Below are positions 42,440-49,807 of a stretch of 64,000 bases of DNA, one piece after another. Below the pieces are notes generated by a model. The model did no database searches, was not told the origin of the DNA, and worked only from the letters and a program-made list of their open reading frames with translations. How positions within the stretch are numbered: the first letter of the stretch is position 1; every line of letters begins with the position of its first letter. The position numbers and the translations under genes are program-made. Source of the stretch: Desulfofalx alkaliphila DSM 12257 (GTDB lineage: Bacteria; Bacillota; Desulfotomaculia; Desulfotomaculales; Desulfohalotomaculaceae); assembly GCF_000711975.1 (NCBI RefSeq), contig NZ_JONT01000007.1, positions 1-64,000 of the forward strand, given 5' to 3'.

Positions 42440-42551
42440 CGCCAATCACTCCCTTTACTCATCTCTGATTATAGGTAATGCTTCTACAAAAACCACAAAA
42501 TTCCTACTAAGCTACAATACTTTAGTTAGTTAGAAAACAATAGCACCGGAA

Positions 42552-42593
42552 AGCTTGGCTTCCGCCTGCCCTTATCCGGACGCAAGCCAAGCT
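42552..42593 (-). terminator. 10-bp inverted repeat downstream of nfnB, possible terminator
   Basis: AGCTTGGCTT (42552-42561) and AAGCCAAGCT (42584-42593) with a 22-base loop containing CCGGA and CCG. On the minus strand only TTTCC follows, so it is a weak terminator or an mRNA-end hairpin for the nfn operon. Confidence 0.45.
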
Positions 42594-42616
42594 CTCTTTG
42601 GAGCGTAAATATCCGG

Positions 42617-44017
42617 CTAGTTTAACCTTTGCCCTTTACTTTGTAAATACTCATCTATGGCCTTTGCGGCCTTTTTACCGGCGCCCATGGCCATTATAAC
42701 CGTCGCTGCGCCGGTGACCACATCGCCCCCGGCGTACACCCCTTCCATGGAGGTGCCCATGGTATCTTCATCCACCACTAATCCACCCCATTTATGGGCT
42801 TTAAGTCCTTGGGTTGTTTGGCGTATGAGTGGATTCGGTGATTGGCCTATGGCTATAATGACGGTATCTGCTTTAACGGTAAACTCAGAGCCCGGTTTTT
42901 CTATGGGGCGCCTTCTACCGGAGGCATCGGGCTTACCCAATTCCATTTCAACACATTTTACAGCCTTAACCCAACCATCTTCACCCATAATCTCAATGGG
43001 GTGGGTAAGGGTTTTGAATTCTATTCCTTCTTGCTGGGCGTGATCTATCTCTTCACGTCTGGCCGGCATTTCTTCCATACCACGGCGGTAGATAATACAG
43101 GTGTTTTTTGCACCCAGTCTTTTTGCCGTCCTGGCGGCATCCATGGCCACATTTCCGCCCCCAACCACCACTGCATTTTTACCAACATAAATAGGTGTGG
43201 GGTTGTTGGGAAAATCATACGCCTTCATTAAATTAACACGGGTAAGAAATTCATTGGCTGAATATACACCGTTAAGGTTTTCACCGGGTATTTCCATAAA
43301 TTTAGGTAATCCGGCGCCGCTTGCCACAAACACGGCCTGATAGCCGTCTTCAAACAATTCCGGTATAGTTATTGAACGGCCAACAATTACGTTGGTAACA
43401 ATCTCAACGCCCATATCCTTAATTTTCCTAATTTCTTTCTCTACCAACGACCTTGGCAGTCTAAACTCCGGTATGCCATAGAGCAGCACACCGCCGGGGG
43501 CATGCAGAGCCTCAAAAATGGTTACAGAATAGCCCATCCTTGCCAATTCCCCGGCACAGGTCAAACCGGCCGGGCCGGAACCCACCACCGCAACCCGGCC
43601 TACTCGCTTTTTGGCCACTGCACCGGTCAATTCCTTATCTCCGGCAAAGTCAGCTGCAAAACGTTCTAACCTTCCAATAGCCACCGGCTCACCCTTATTA
43701 GCACGGATACATTTTGCCTCACACTGACTTTCCTGGGGACAAACCCTGCCACAAATGGCCGGTAATGTGTTTTGCTTAAAGATAGTTTTATAGGCTTCCT
43801 CCGGTTTTCCCTCTGCTATTTTAGTAATAAATTCGGGAATAGGCACTCCCACCGGACACCCTTCTACGCAGCGGGCATTTTTACAGTTAAGGCAGCGCAG
43901 GGCTTCTTCCATGGCCTGTTTCTCTGTATAGCCCAAGGCCACCTCATCAAAGTTTTTTTTGCGTTCATGGGGAGGCTGTACAGGCATATCAACTTTATTG
44001 GGTCGCTTGCGGGGCAT
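42617..44017 (-). CDS. nfnB: NfnB, NADPH-dependent subunit of electron-bifurcating transhydrogenase
   Basis: 466 residues, GltD family. N-terminal two 4Fe-4S clusters (CLNCKNARCVEGCPVGVPIP, CGRVCPQESQCEAKC), FAD motif VGSGPAGLTCAGELARMGY, NADPH motif VGGGNVAMDAARTAKRLG and the C-terminal GGDVVTGAATVIMAMGAGKK. Gene order nfnA-nfnB with a 23-base overlap identifies the NADH-dependent reduced ferredoxin:NADP+ oxidoreductase rather than glutamate synthase, whose large subunit is absent. The enzyme couples NADPH, NADH and ferredoxin pools in anaerobes. The start ATG 44017 has GGAGGGG upstream. Confidence 0.93.
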   Translation of the reverse strand: MPRKRPNKVDMPVQPPHERKKNFDEVALGYTEKQAMEEALRCLNCKNARCVEGCPVGVPIPEFITKIAEGKPEEAYKTIFKQNTLPAICGRVCPQESQCEAKCIRANKGEPVAIGRLERFAADFAGDKELTGAVAKKRVGRVAVVGSGPAGLTCAGELARMGYSVTIFEALHAPGGVLLYGIPEFRLPRSLVEKEIRKIKDMGVEIVTNVIVGRSITIPELFEDGYQAVFVASGAGLPKFMEIPGENLNGVYSANEFLTRVNLMKAYDFPNNPTPIYVGKNAVVVGGGNVAMDAARTAKRLGAKNTCIIYRRGMEEMPARREEIDHAQQEGIEFKTLTHPIEIMGEDGWVKAVKCVEMELGKPDASGRRRPIEKPGSEFTVKADTVIIAIGQSPNPLIRQTTQGLKAHKWGGLVVDEDTMGTSMEGVYAGGDVVTGAATVIMAMGAGKKAAKAIDEYLQSKGQRLN

Positions 44018-44852
44018 TGTTATCCCCTCCTTTCAACACACAGTGGTGTTCTGTGCATTTACTTTCCAAGTTCCGATACTTTGTTTGCCTCATCATGGCC
44101 TCGTCAAAATCCACTAAAAAACCGTCAAAGTCTGGGCCATCCACGCAGGCAAATTTAGTTTCCCCTCCCACAGTGACCCTGCATCCGCCGCACATCCCTG
44201 TGCCATCTATCATTATGGGATTAAGGGATACATGGGTGGGAATGTTGATGGTTTTGGTATAGTCCACCACTGCCTTCATCATCGGCAATGGACCGATGGC
44301 TATTACTTTGTCATACGAATACCGGCTTACTAAGTCTTTTAAACCGTCAACCACATTACCCTTCATGCCTCTGCTGCCGTCATCGGTGCAAACAAATACC
44401 TTTGCAAACCCTTGAAACTCTTCTTCAAGAATAACAAATTCATCGGATCTGCCCCCGAGTATGACATGGGTTTCAACCCCCATGGAGGCAAGTTTCTTTA
44501 GCTGGGGTAATAATGGGGCCGCACCAACGCCGCCGGCTACTCCCAGCACTCTTTTATATTTGCCGTCCAGCTCAGCCGGCACACCCAATGGCCCGGCACA
44601 ATCACTGATATGGTCTCCCTCATTTTTTGTGCTGAGCTTGCGGGTGGAATAGCCCAGTTCTTGATAGACAATGGTTATTGAGTTTCTGTCACGATGATAA
44701 TCCGCAATGGTAAGGGGAATTCTTTCCCCGTTTTCATCAACCCGTATAATAACAAACTGGCCCGGCTGGCAGCTTCTGGCCACGTAGGGTGCTTCTATTT
44801 CCATCAGGCACACCAAGGAATTTAACCGTTTTTTCTTCAATATCTTATACAT
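43995..44852 (-). CDS. nfnA: NfnA, NADH/ferredoxin subunit of electron-bifurcating transhydrogenase
   Basis: 285 residues from ATG 44852 (GGAAAGG eight bases upstream), matching the family length. FAD domain with the R-x-x-S/T-like block RVDENGERIPLTIADY, NAD-binding GVAGGVGAAPLLPQLKKL, and the C-terminal 2Fe-2S cluster DGTGMCGGCRVTVGGETKFAC (four Cys, the last just after) typical of PyrK/NfnA proteins. It bifurcates electrons with NfnB. First gene of the operon. Confidence 0.93.
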   Translation of the reverse strand: MYKILKKKRLNSLVCLMEIEAPYVARSCQPGQFVIIRVDENGERIPLTIADYHRDRNSITIVYQELGYSTRKLSTKNEGDHISDCAGPLGVPAELDGKYKRVLGVAGGVGAAPLLPQLKKLASMGVETHVILGGRSDEFVILEEEFQGFAKVFVCTDDGSRGMKGNVVDGLKDLVSRYSYDKVIAIGPLPMMKAVVDYTKTINIPTHVSLNPIMIDGTGMCGGCRVTVGGETKFACVDGPDFDGFLVDFDEAMMRQTKYRNLESKCTEHHCVLKGGDNNAPQATQ

Positions 44853-44886
44853 ATCATTCACCTTTCCCAAGCCGTGGAACAATAAA

Positions 44887-44936
44887 ATCACTCTCTCAAA
44901 TAATAATAGTTAATTATTATTATTAGAAAGAGTGAT
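44887..44936 (-). terminator. Long palindromic terminator after the sensorless kinase gene
   Basis: ATCACTCT...AATAATAATA pairs with TATTATTATT...AGAGTGAT over ~21 positions with two mismatches. On the minus strand TTTTATT follows, so it ends the transcript of the kinase gene at 44989, just before the nfn promoter region. Confidence 0.7.
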
Positions 44937-44988
44937 CTCTTTAATACCTTACACCGGGGTAACAAAAACGAAGCAGTTGCAAGAAAAT

Positions 44989-45609
44989 TTAATTAATTTG
45001 CTTTTTAAATCTGACAAAAAATTGGGTCCCCCTGGAACCGGTTTTTATTTCATGGCTGGCTTTATATTTTGAAATAATATCTAAACAGGTGGCAAGTCCT
45101 AATCCTGTGCCGCACTCCTTTGTTGTAATAAAAGGGGTACCTATTTTATCAATCACATGTTGATTTATGCCATTGCCCTGATCTTCAACCACCAGCACCA
45201 CCTTGTCAGTTTCCTGATATGTTTTTATTGTTAATCTGCCTTCGTCCATAGATTCCAACCCATTTAACACGAGGTTAATTATCAGGATGCGGGCTTCTTC
45301 TGCATCTATGTAGACATCCGGGATTTCCCCCAGGATTATTTTTAAGTCCTTTTTTTCCAGGGCAGCCTTTGCCCTTATCATGGGGTAGACTGATTTTATA
45401 ACATCATTTAGGTTATTTAGTTTATATTTAACCGGTCTTGTTTTATCTTGTTTCATATACTCCTTCAACAATAAACTGGCCCTGTCAAGCTCCCCTAACA
45501 TAATATTAAAATGTTTTTTGCAATGGTTACAGTCCCCCTTATCCCTCATTAAATAATGTATTATACCGCGCAAAATAGTGACCGAGTTTTTTAATTCGTG
45601 ATTTATCAT
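44989..45609 (-). CDS. Sensorless histidine kinase (HisKA plus ATPase only)
   Basis: 206 residues. The chain starts directly with the phosphotransfer helix MINHELKNSVTILRGIIHYL, whose His4 is the acceptor, and then has an HATPase_c domain: N box INLVLNGLESMDEG, G1 box VEDQGNGI, and GTGLGLATCLDIISKY. There is no sensor, membrane or HAMP region, so it must respond through a partner or by controlled synthesis. The closest look is to the C-terminal core of sporulation kinases (KinA-E). It overlaps the HD-domain gene by 4 bases (ATGA), indicating joint synthesis. Target regulator unknown; Spo0F or Spo0A would be natural candidates. Confidence 0.85.
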   Translation of the reverse strand: MINHELKNSVTILRGIIHYLMRDKGDCNHCKKHFNIMLGELDRASLLLKEYMKQDKTRPVKYKLNNLNDVIKSVYPMIRAKAALEKKDLKIILGEIPDVYIDAEEARILIINLVLNGLESMDEGRLTIKTYQETDKVVLVVEDQGNGINQHVIDKIGTPFITTKECGTGLGLATCLDIISKYKASHEIKTGSRGTQFFVRFKKQIN

Positions 45610-46214
45610 TCAATGGCCTCCCCCAATAAGAATGCATAATGGCTCTTCAAATCACCGGTGTTTATTTTTTTTAGGCATTGAATAAATTTATCCACTAGAT
45701 ATGGTTCAAATTGCGAACCTGAACAATTAAATAACTCTAATTTTGCTCCGGCCAGTGTCAAGTTGTCTTTATAGCATCTTTTGGATACCATTGCATCAAA
45801 ACAATCAGCTATACAAATTATCCTGGCTGCCAGGGGTATTTCTTCTCCTTTTAACCCATAATACCCCTTACCGTCCCATCTTTCGTGGTGGTATTTAACT
45901 ATGGGTAATAGATAGGTTAATTTGGCATACCTTAACAGTATTTCTTCCCCGTAGTGACAATGCTTTTTTATTTCCCGGAACTCACTCACAGTGAGTTTTC
46001 CTTTTTTATAAATGATGGAGTCATCTATACATATTTTACCGATATCATGTATCAAGCCGCCTAACATGATTTTGCCGGTCTCCCTTTGACTAAGTTTTAG
46101 TTCCTCAGATAAGAGCATACTTAGAAAAGCAACGTTTCCGGAATGAATCTGCAGATCCACCGGCATTAATTTAAGTAGCCCTCCCACTGGAGTTTGCAAG
46201 TTGTACCACCCCAT
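45606..46214 (-). CDS. HD-GYP-like phosphohydrolase/phosphodiesterase
   Basis: 202 residues. Metal-binding His-Asp in LIHDIGKI, His in KKHCHYGEEIL, HHERWDGKGYYG and Asp in IADCFDAMVSKRCY: the HD-GYP pattern with the last motif residue Tyr instead of Pro (GYY). Such proteins usually degrade cyclic di-GMP, but the altered motif makes the substrate uncertain. ATG 46214 has no clear ribosome site; ATG 46166, 12 bases after GGGAGGG, is an alternative start that keeps the whole HD domain. It is cotranscribed with the sensorless kinase. Confidence 0.82.
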   Translation of the reverse strand: MGWYNLQTPVGGLLKLMPVDLQIHSGNVAFLSMLLSEELKLSQRETGKIMLGGLIHDIGKICIDDSIIYKKGKLTVSEFREIKKHCHYGEEILLRYAKLTYLLPIVKYHHERWDGKGYYGLKGEEIPLAARIICIADCFDAMVSKRCYKDNLTLAGAKLELFNCSGSQFEPYLVDKFIQCLKKINTGDLKSHYAFLLGEAIE

Positions 46215-46344
46215 GCAGTAATTATTCTTAGCTATGTTTTATTATCCATTAATTTGGATTTTATTTCTATATGTAAGGTTCTACTAGCCAATTTGAATGC
46301 TTAAATAACCATAATAAGATGCTTTCGTCTTATACCAGTGGTGT

Positions 46345-46376
46345 AAAAAAATTCACACCCCTTAAAAGGGTGTGAA
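46345..46376 (-). terminator. Intrinsic terminator of the agr operon
   Basis: TTCACACCC/GGGTGTGAA stem followed on the minus strand by TTTTTTT. The stop codon of the LytTR regulator (46362-46364) is in the loop, so the hairpin includes the last coding bases. Confidence 0.85.
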
Positions 46377-47087
46377 AAACTTATCCCTGTGCTCTTCAAA
46401 CTTATACCTGCTCATATAGGCATTTTTGTTGCTGCCATAAAACTCAATAAGATATGACCTGTTACCAATGTCTTTAATTTTTTTCACTTTGTGCAGGTTT
46501 ACAATATAGGATTTGTGAACCCTTAAAAACTCATCCCCGATGGTATTTTCTATTTCTATAAGGGTATCATTTATTTCATACACATTGTTAGCGGTATGAA
46601 TAAGGGATTTTTTGTCAATTTTTTCAACAAATATAATATCCTTCAGGGATACAAAAAACATTTCGTTTTTTTGCTTAATTAATATCTTTTCTTTTTTTTC
46701 TCTACATGCTTTCTTAGCAACTTTGCTTGCAAGGGTACTTATAACTTCCAATAACCTCTCCCTTTTTATCGGTTTTAAAATATAATCATAGGGATGTACC
46801 GCAAAGGAATCCACAGCATATTTTGAATAACCGGTTATAAAAACAAAGGTGGTATTGGGGTTATAATTATAAATAATTCTTGCCACATCAATGCCATTTA
46901 AACCCTCGACGGGGGCCAATTCAATGTCAAGCAAGGCAATTTGCGGCTTGTAATCCCTTGCAAAGCTTATTGCCTCGGCACCATTGGAAGTATCATAAAC
47001 TTCCTTTACCAAAGGGTTTTCTAGCACCATCTTTTTGAGAAACCTTCTGGTATATTCCTCGTCTTCCAGCAGCAATATTTTTGCCAT
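46362..47087 (-). CDS. AgrA-type LytTR response regulator
   Basis: 241 residues. Receiver domain (~1-125): LLEDEEYT, acceptor Asp in IALLDIELA, Thr in FVFITGYS and Lys in YDYILKPIKRE. LytTR DNA-binding domain (~140-240): IIFVEKIDKKSLIHTANNVY, HKSYIVNL and YMSRYKFEEH. Last gene of the agr locus, 12 bases after agrD. It is expected to be phosphorylated by the split AgrC kinase and to bind repeats upstream of its own operon. Confidence 0.92.
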   Translation of the reverse strand: MAKILLLEDEEYTRRFLKKMVLENPLVKEVYDTSNGAEAISFARDYKPQIALLDIELAPVEGLNGIDVARIIYNYNPNTTFVFITGYSKYAVDSFAVHPYDYILKPIKRERLLEVISTLASKVAKKACREKKEKILIKQKNEMFFVSLKDIIFVEKIDKKSLIHTANNVYEINDTLIEIENTIGDEFLRVHKSYIVNLHKVKKIKDIGNRSYLIEFYGSNKNAYMSRYKFEEHRDKFFTPF

Positions 47088-47099
47088 GATTAATCAACC

Positions 47100-47234
47100 T
47101 TATTTTTTTAAACTTTTAGGAGTATCGGGTTCATATAGCATCCAAATACTATTGATGCCGATACCGGTGCCGGCCACAAACATTAATGCACTGCCTAAAC
47201 CGGTGAGAAGCATTGTTTTTAGCCCCTTAAACAT
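47100..47234 (-). CDS. agrD: AgrD-like autoinducer precursor with serine ring residue
   Basis: 44 residues from ATG 47234, seven bases after GGGGG; an ATG two codons earlier is too close to it. The gene overlaps agrB by 8 bases. The layout is that of AgrD: an amphipathic N-terminal helix (MFKGLKTMLLTGLGSALMF), a core INSIWML and a charged tail YEPDTPKSLKK that matches the YxP-K/D-x-P recognition tail removed by AgrB. The usual ring Cys is replaced by Ser29, so a five-residue Ser-Ile-Trp-Met-Leu lactone is predicted instead of a thiolactone. Serine AIPs are known, for example in Staphylococcus intermedius. The product would be an exported quorum signal. Confidence 0.85.
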   Translation of the reverse strand: MFKGLKTMLLTGLGSALMFVAGTGIGINSIWMLYEPDTPKSLKK

Positions 47235-47856
47235 GGCCATACCCCCTTTCTAATTTATTTAACATTATGTCTATTCTTTGGAGTACCTTATAACCCAGCG
47301 GTGTAATTAAAAAGAAGCCAGTCAGTACCCCCAGTGTTGCCGCAAAGGCATAGTGCAACATATTGGCATGTATTAAAAAGGCAAGACTAATCAACCAAAT
47401 AACTATTACAATAAACACCTTAACCTTTTGTTTTCGCCTGAGCCTAACGTCCCTTATTACTTTTTTTTCTGTACCGGCAGGTACCCATTTATAGGTAGCA
47501 TAGCAGCCCAATAACAGGGCTAAAGCAGCAGTAATAATCAATATGTTTACAGAAATATTTATTGTGGCTATTTTAGACAGGCCCAGTATCATGGCTGCCC
47601 CTACCACCAGGCACCTTGAATATGTGCCCAAGTGAACACCGCCACCGTAACGGCGGAGGAAAATAAAAAATAATGAATATGCCAACACCACTTCTAATAT
47701 CCCGAGAATTAACGCCAGGGTTAATATTACTGTTAATTTAACTGTAGCACCAATAACAATCTGAAGCCCATAGGAGTACACTTCCACTTGGTCATTGGAC
47801 ACTTTCAACTGTTCTCCTAACCCCTGGGCAATTCTGTCAGATACTCCCTTTATCAT
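47227..47856 (-). CDS. agrB: AgrB, autoinducer-peptide processing endopeptidase
   Basis: 209 residues from ATG 47856 (an ATG four codons upstream is also possible). Several membrane helices and the catalytic His-x6-Cys pair in RRYGGGVHLGTYSRCLV identify an AgrB-type membrane cysteine protease, which cleaves the AgrD tail and closes the lactone ring. The gene overlaps the kinase gene and agrD, so synthesis is coupled. Length is typical. Confidence 0.93.
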   Translation of the reverse strand: MIKGVSDRIAQGLGEQLKVSNDQVEVYSYGLQIVIGATVKLTVILTLALILGILEVVLAYSLFFIFLRRYGGGVHLGTYSRCLVVGAAMILGLSKIATINISVNILIITAALALLLGCYATYKWVPAGTEKKVIRDVRLRRKQKVKVFIVIVIWLISLAFLIHANMLHYAFAATLGVLTGFFLITPLGYKVLQRIDIMLNKLERGYGHV

Positions 47857-48694
47857 TTGCCACCGCATCCTTATCAGGTATACATACTATAAACGAGGTT
47901 TTCTTATCCGAAATAACCTCTATATTACCATTATATTTTTTCACCAGTTTAGCCACTAAATAGAGACCATACCCCCGGGCCTCCGAGCCCTTAGTGGTGT
48001 AGCCGGCTTTAAAAATATTTTCTTTGTCTTGAATCCTAGGCCCTGAATTATGGACATATATTACAAAACTGTTGTTCTCATACTTTATTTCCACCGAAAC
48101 TCTTTGATTATTATTATCTTGTATCGTTGCCTCAATGGCGTTATCTATCAAGTTGCCCATTATACTGCATAAATCCCAAGGCTCAACGCTAATTTTATTA
48201 ATATCGCACTTTACAGCAACGGCAAAGTCAATGCCCTTGGATTCAGCCACCTTGCGCTTAGTATTAATTAATGCTGTAAATGCCGGATTGCCAATATACA
48301 CTATGTCATCCGTGTGCCAGTAGTTGTCCACTATACCGTCAATATATTCCCTTGCCTTTCTTTCTTCATCTAAATATAACATGGCCTGAATAGTTTGAAT
48401 GTGCCTTGTATGTTCATGTTTTTGTGTTTGCAACACCTTCAATAAATTTTCAATTTGCTGAAGATGTGTTTTTAACAGTCTAACTTCTAAAACTTTCTTT
48501 GCATTCTCCTCTATACCTTTAATAGAAAATACCACAAGACCACTCAAAATAACTACAACAATATTAATTAATGGTAAAAAACTTTTTAAAACCGCTATGT
48601 CCTCAGACATATATATTAAATGGTTAATAATTAATATGAATATGGTTTGCACAAGTATAGTTACTATTATCAATAATTGACTGCCCTTTAGCAT
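47837..48694 (-). CDS. AgrC-type histidine kinase, catalytic half
   Basis: 285 residues from ATG 48694 (GAGG upstream); a TTG three codons earlier is less likely. Only two N-terminal membrane helices (~5-28 and ~38-60) are present, where full AgrC has about six. A coiled coil with the phosphotransfer block QTQKHEHTRHIQTIQAMLYL follows, then a GHKL ATPase: N box GNLIDNAIEATI, HNSGPRI, and EARGYGLYLVAKLVKKY. The missing sensor helices are probably the preceding gene product (48700-49176), which is 5 bases away. Together the two would make a split AgrC. Confidence 0.88.
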   Translation of the reverse strand: MLKGSQLLIIVTILVQTIFILIINHLIYMSEDIAVLKSFLPLINIVVVILSGLVVFSIKGIEENAKKVLEVRLLKTHLQQIENLLKVLQTQKHEHTRHIQTIQAMLYLDEERKAREYIDGIVDNYWHTDDIVYIGNPAFTALINTKRKVAESKGIDFAVAVKCDINKISVEPWDLCSIMGNLIDNAIEATIQDNNNQRVSVEIKYENNSFVIYVHNSGPRIQDKENIFKAGYTTKGSEARGYGLYLVAKLVKKYNGNIEVISDKKTSFIVCIPDKDAVANDKGSI

Positions 48695-48699
48695 ACATT

Positions 48700-49176
48700 T
48701 CAAACCTCATGATGTATACTTAAGTCGTATATAACAAATCCACATTTATTTACTAACATATATATCCCAAGCATCACTATACACAACGGTATAAATGCTA
48801 ATATTATTAATGCAGGATATAAAGATAATTCATTAAAGCTTACGTTTATTATACCCAAGATTACTGGAAGCATTAAACTTTGTAATACACCCTCAATTAT
48901 AACTCCAGTCATTATACATATTAATGAGTGCCAAAATTTAATGTTAGTAATACTACTTACTAAAACAGCACTTATTAAGACAAAAGAGAATGTATGTATA
49001 CCAAACGGTATGGGAAGCATTCTTATAAAAAACCCAAACATGCAACTTATCGATGAAATAATGATAATATGTTTTATACTAATATTTAGGTTGTAAAGTT
49101 TAAATCCAAGTAATATTACCAAAATTGCTTCTGGGATGCTTTGAAATAAAACGACGTACCATGGTATTGCATACAT
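48700..49176 (-). CDS. Multi-pass membrane protein, probable sensor half of a split AgrC
   Basis: 158 residues with about five hydrophobic helices (~3-25, 32-52, 58-80, 84-112, 118-142) and short loops; no enzyme motif. Size, helix number and position, directly before the AgrC-type kinase and first in the agr operon, fit the peptide-sensing N-terminal domain of AgrC encoded as a separate chain. Ribosome site AAAGGAGG is strong but is covered by a 10-bp hairpin (49187-49216), so its translation may be regulated. Alternatives are an unrelated integral membrane protein or an accessory exporter. Confidence 0.75.
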   Translation of the reverse strand: MYAIPWYVVLFQSIPEAILVILLGFKLYNLNISIKHIIIISSISCMFGFFIRMLPIPFGIHTFSFVLISAVLVSSITNIKFWHSLICIMTGVIIEGVLQSLMLPVILGIINVSFNELSLYPALIILAFIPLCIVMLGIYMLVNKCGFVIYDLSIHHEV

Positions 49177-49186
49177 ATTTCATCCT

Positions 49187-49216
49187 CCTTTAGAAAAATC
49201 AAGACATTTCTAAAGG
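49187..49216 (-). promoter_or_regulatory. Inverted repeat covering the ribosome site of the first agr gene
   Basis: CCTTTAGAAA (minus-strand 49207-49216) and TTTCTAAAGG (49187-49196), 10-bp arms, 10-base loop. The 3' arm includes the Shine-Dalgarno AAAGGAGG. In RNA it could hide the ribosome site; in DNA it could be an operator. Confidence 0.5.
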
Positions 49217-49272
49217 AAATTAGACACTAAGACAAAAATTCCTTTATTGCCACTTTTTACAATATACTATTT

Positions 49273-49297
49273 TTTTAGCTCTACTCCTTTTAGCTCT
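49273..49297 (-). promoter_or_regulatory. Direct repeat upstream of the agr operon, possible LytTR site
   Basis: AGAGCTAAAA occurs twice at a 15-base pitch (49288-49297, 49273-49282) just upstream of an AT-rich promoter-like stretch. LytTR regulators bind short direct repeats, so this is a candidate AgrA site. Spacing differs from the usual ~21-base pitch. Confidence 0.35.
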
Positions 49298-49355
49298 CCC
49301 TAAATAACCAACTTATCGACTTAAATAGCATCTGTATCGGTCCTTTTAACCATAA

Positions 49356-49384
49356 TGCAAAAAGGCATCACCTCTGTGATGCCC
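49356..49384 (-). terminator. Intrinsic terminator after the thioesterase gene
   Basis: GGCATCAC/GTGATGCC stem, loop AGAG, followed on the minus strand by TTTTTG, six bases after the stop codon. Confidence 0.85.
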
Positions 49385-49389
49385 CTTAA

Positions 49390-49791
49390 TTAAAACTCTA
49401 TTCTATCTTCCTTCCTATACCCGGTAAAACTCAACTGGGCAATCAAATCATTATTATCATCGGACACATTAACCTTGTAGGTGCAGATTCTTTTAGAGGC
49501 CGATACTTCCTTTGCTTCAGCTATTAACACATTTCCTTTAGATGCCTTAAGATAAGCCACATTGGCATTAATGCCGACGGTTACTTTTCCCCCTGCATTG
49601 GAAGCCACTGCAAAGGCAAAGTCCGCTAAGGTAAAGATAACCCCTCCCTGGATCATATCCAAACCATTTCTGTGTTTGTCTGCAATTTCCAATTCAGTGA
49701 CGGCATATCCGGGCTCTGCTTTAACAATCTTTATTCCCACATGGGCTGCAAATCTATCCCTTTCGAAGAACTTTTTTATCTTTGTGATCAT
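49390..49791 (-). CDS. PaaI-family hotdog thioesterase
   Basis: 133 residues, start ATG 49791 after GGAGG. The hotdog core has NGLDMIQGGVIFTLADFAFA followed by VGINANVAYLKASKGNVLIA. In most relatives the first part reads HGG; here it is QGG, so activity may be altered. Members hydrolyse acyl-CoA thioesters, often aryl-acetyl or short-chain. It follows the M24 peptidase gene by 16 bases. Confidence 0.87.
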   Translation of the reverse strand: MITKIKKFFERDRFAAHVGIKIVKAEPGYAVTELEIADKHRNGLDMIQGGVIFTLADFAFAVASNAGGKVTVGINANVAYLKASKGNVLIAEAKEVSASKRICTYKVNVSDDNNDLIAQLSFTGYRKEDRIEF

Positions 49792-49807
49792 CGGTAACCT
49801 CCATAAA

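Noticed and set aside
42617-44017. Glutamate synthase small subunit
   Set aside because: No large subunit nearby and the partner gene is NfnA-type.
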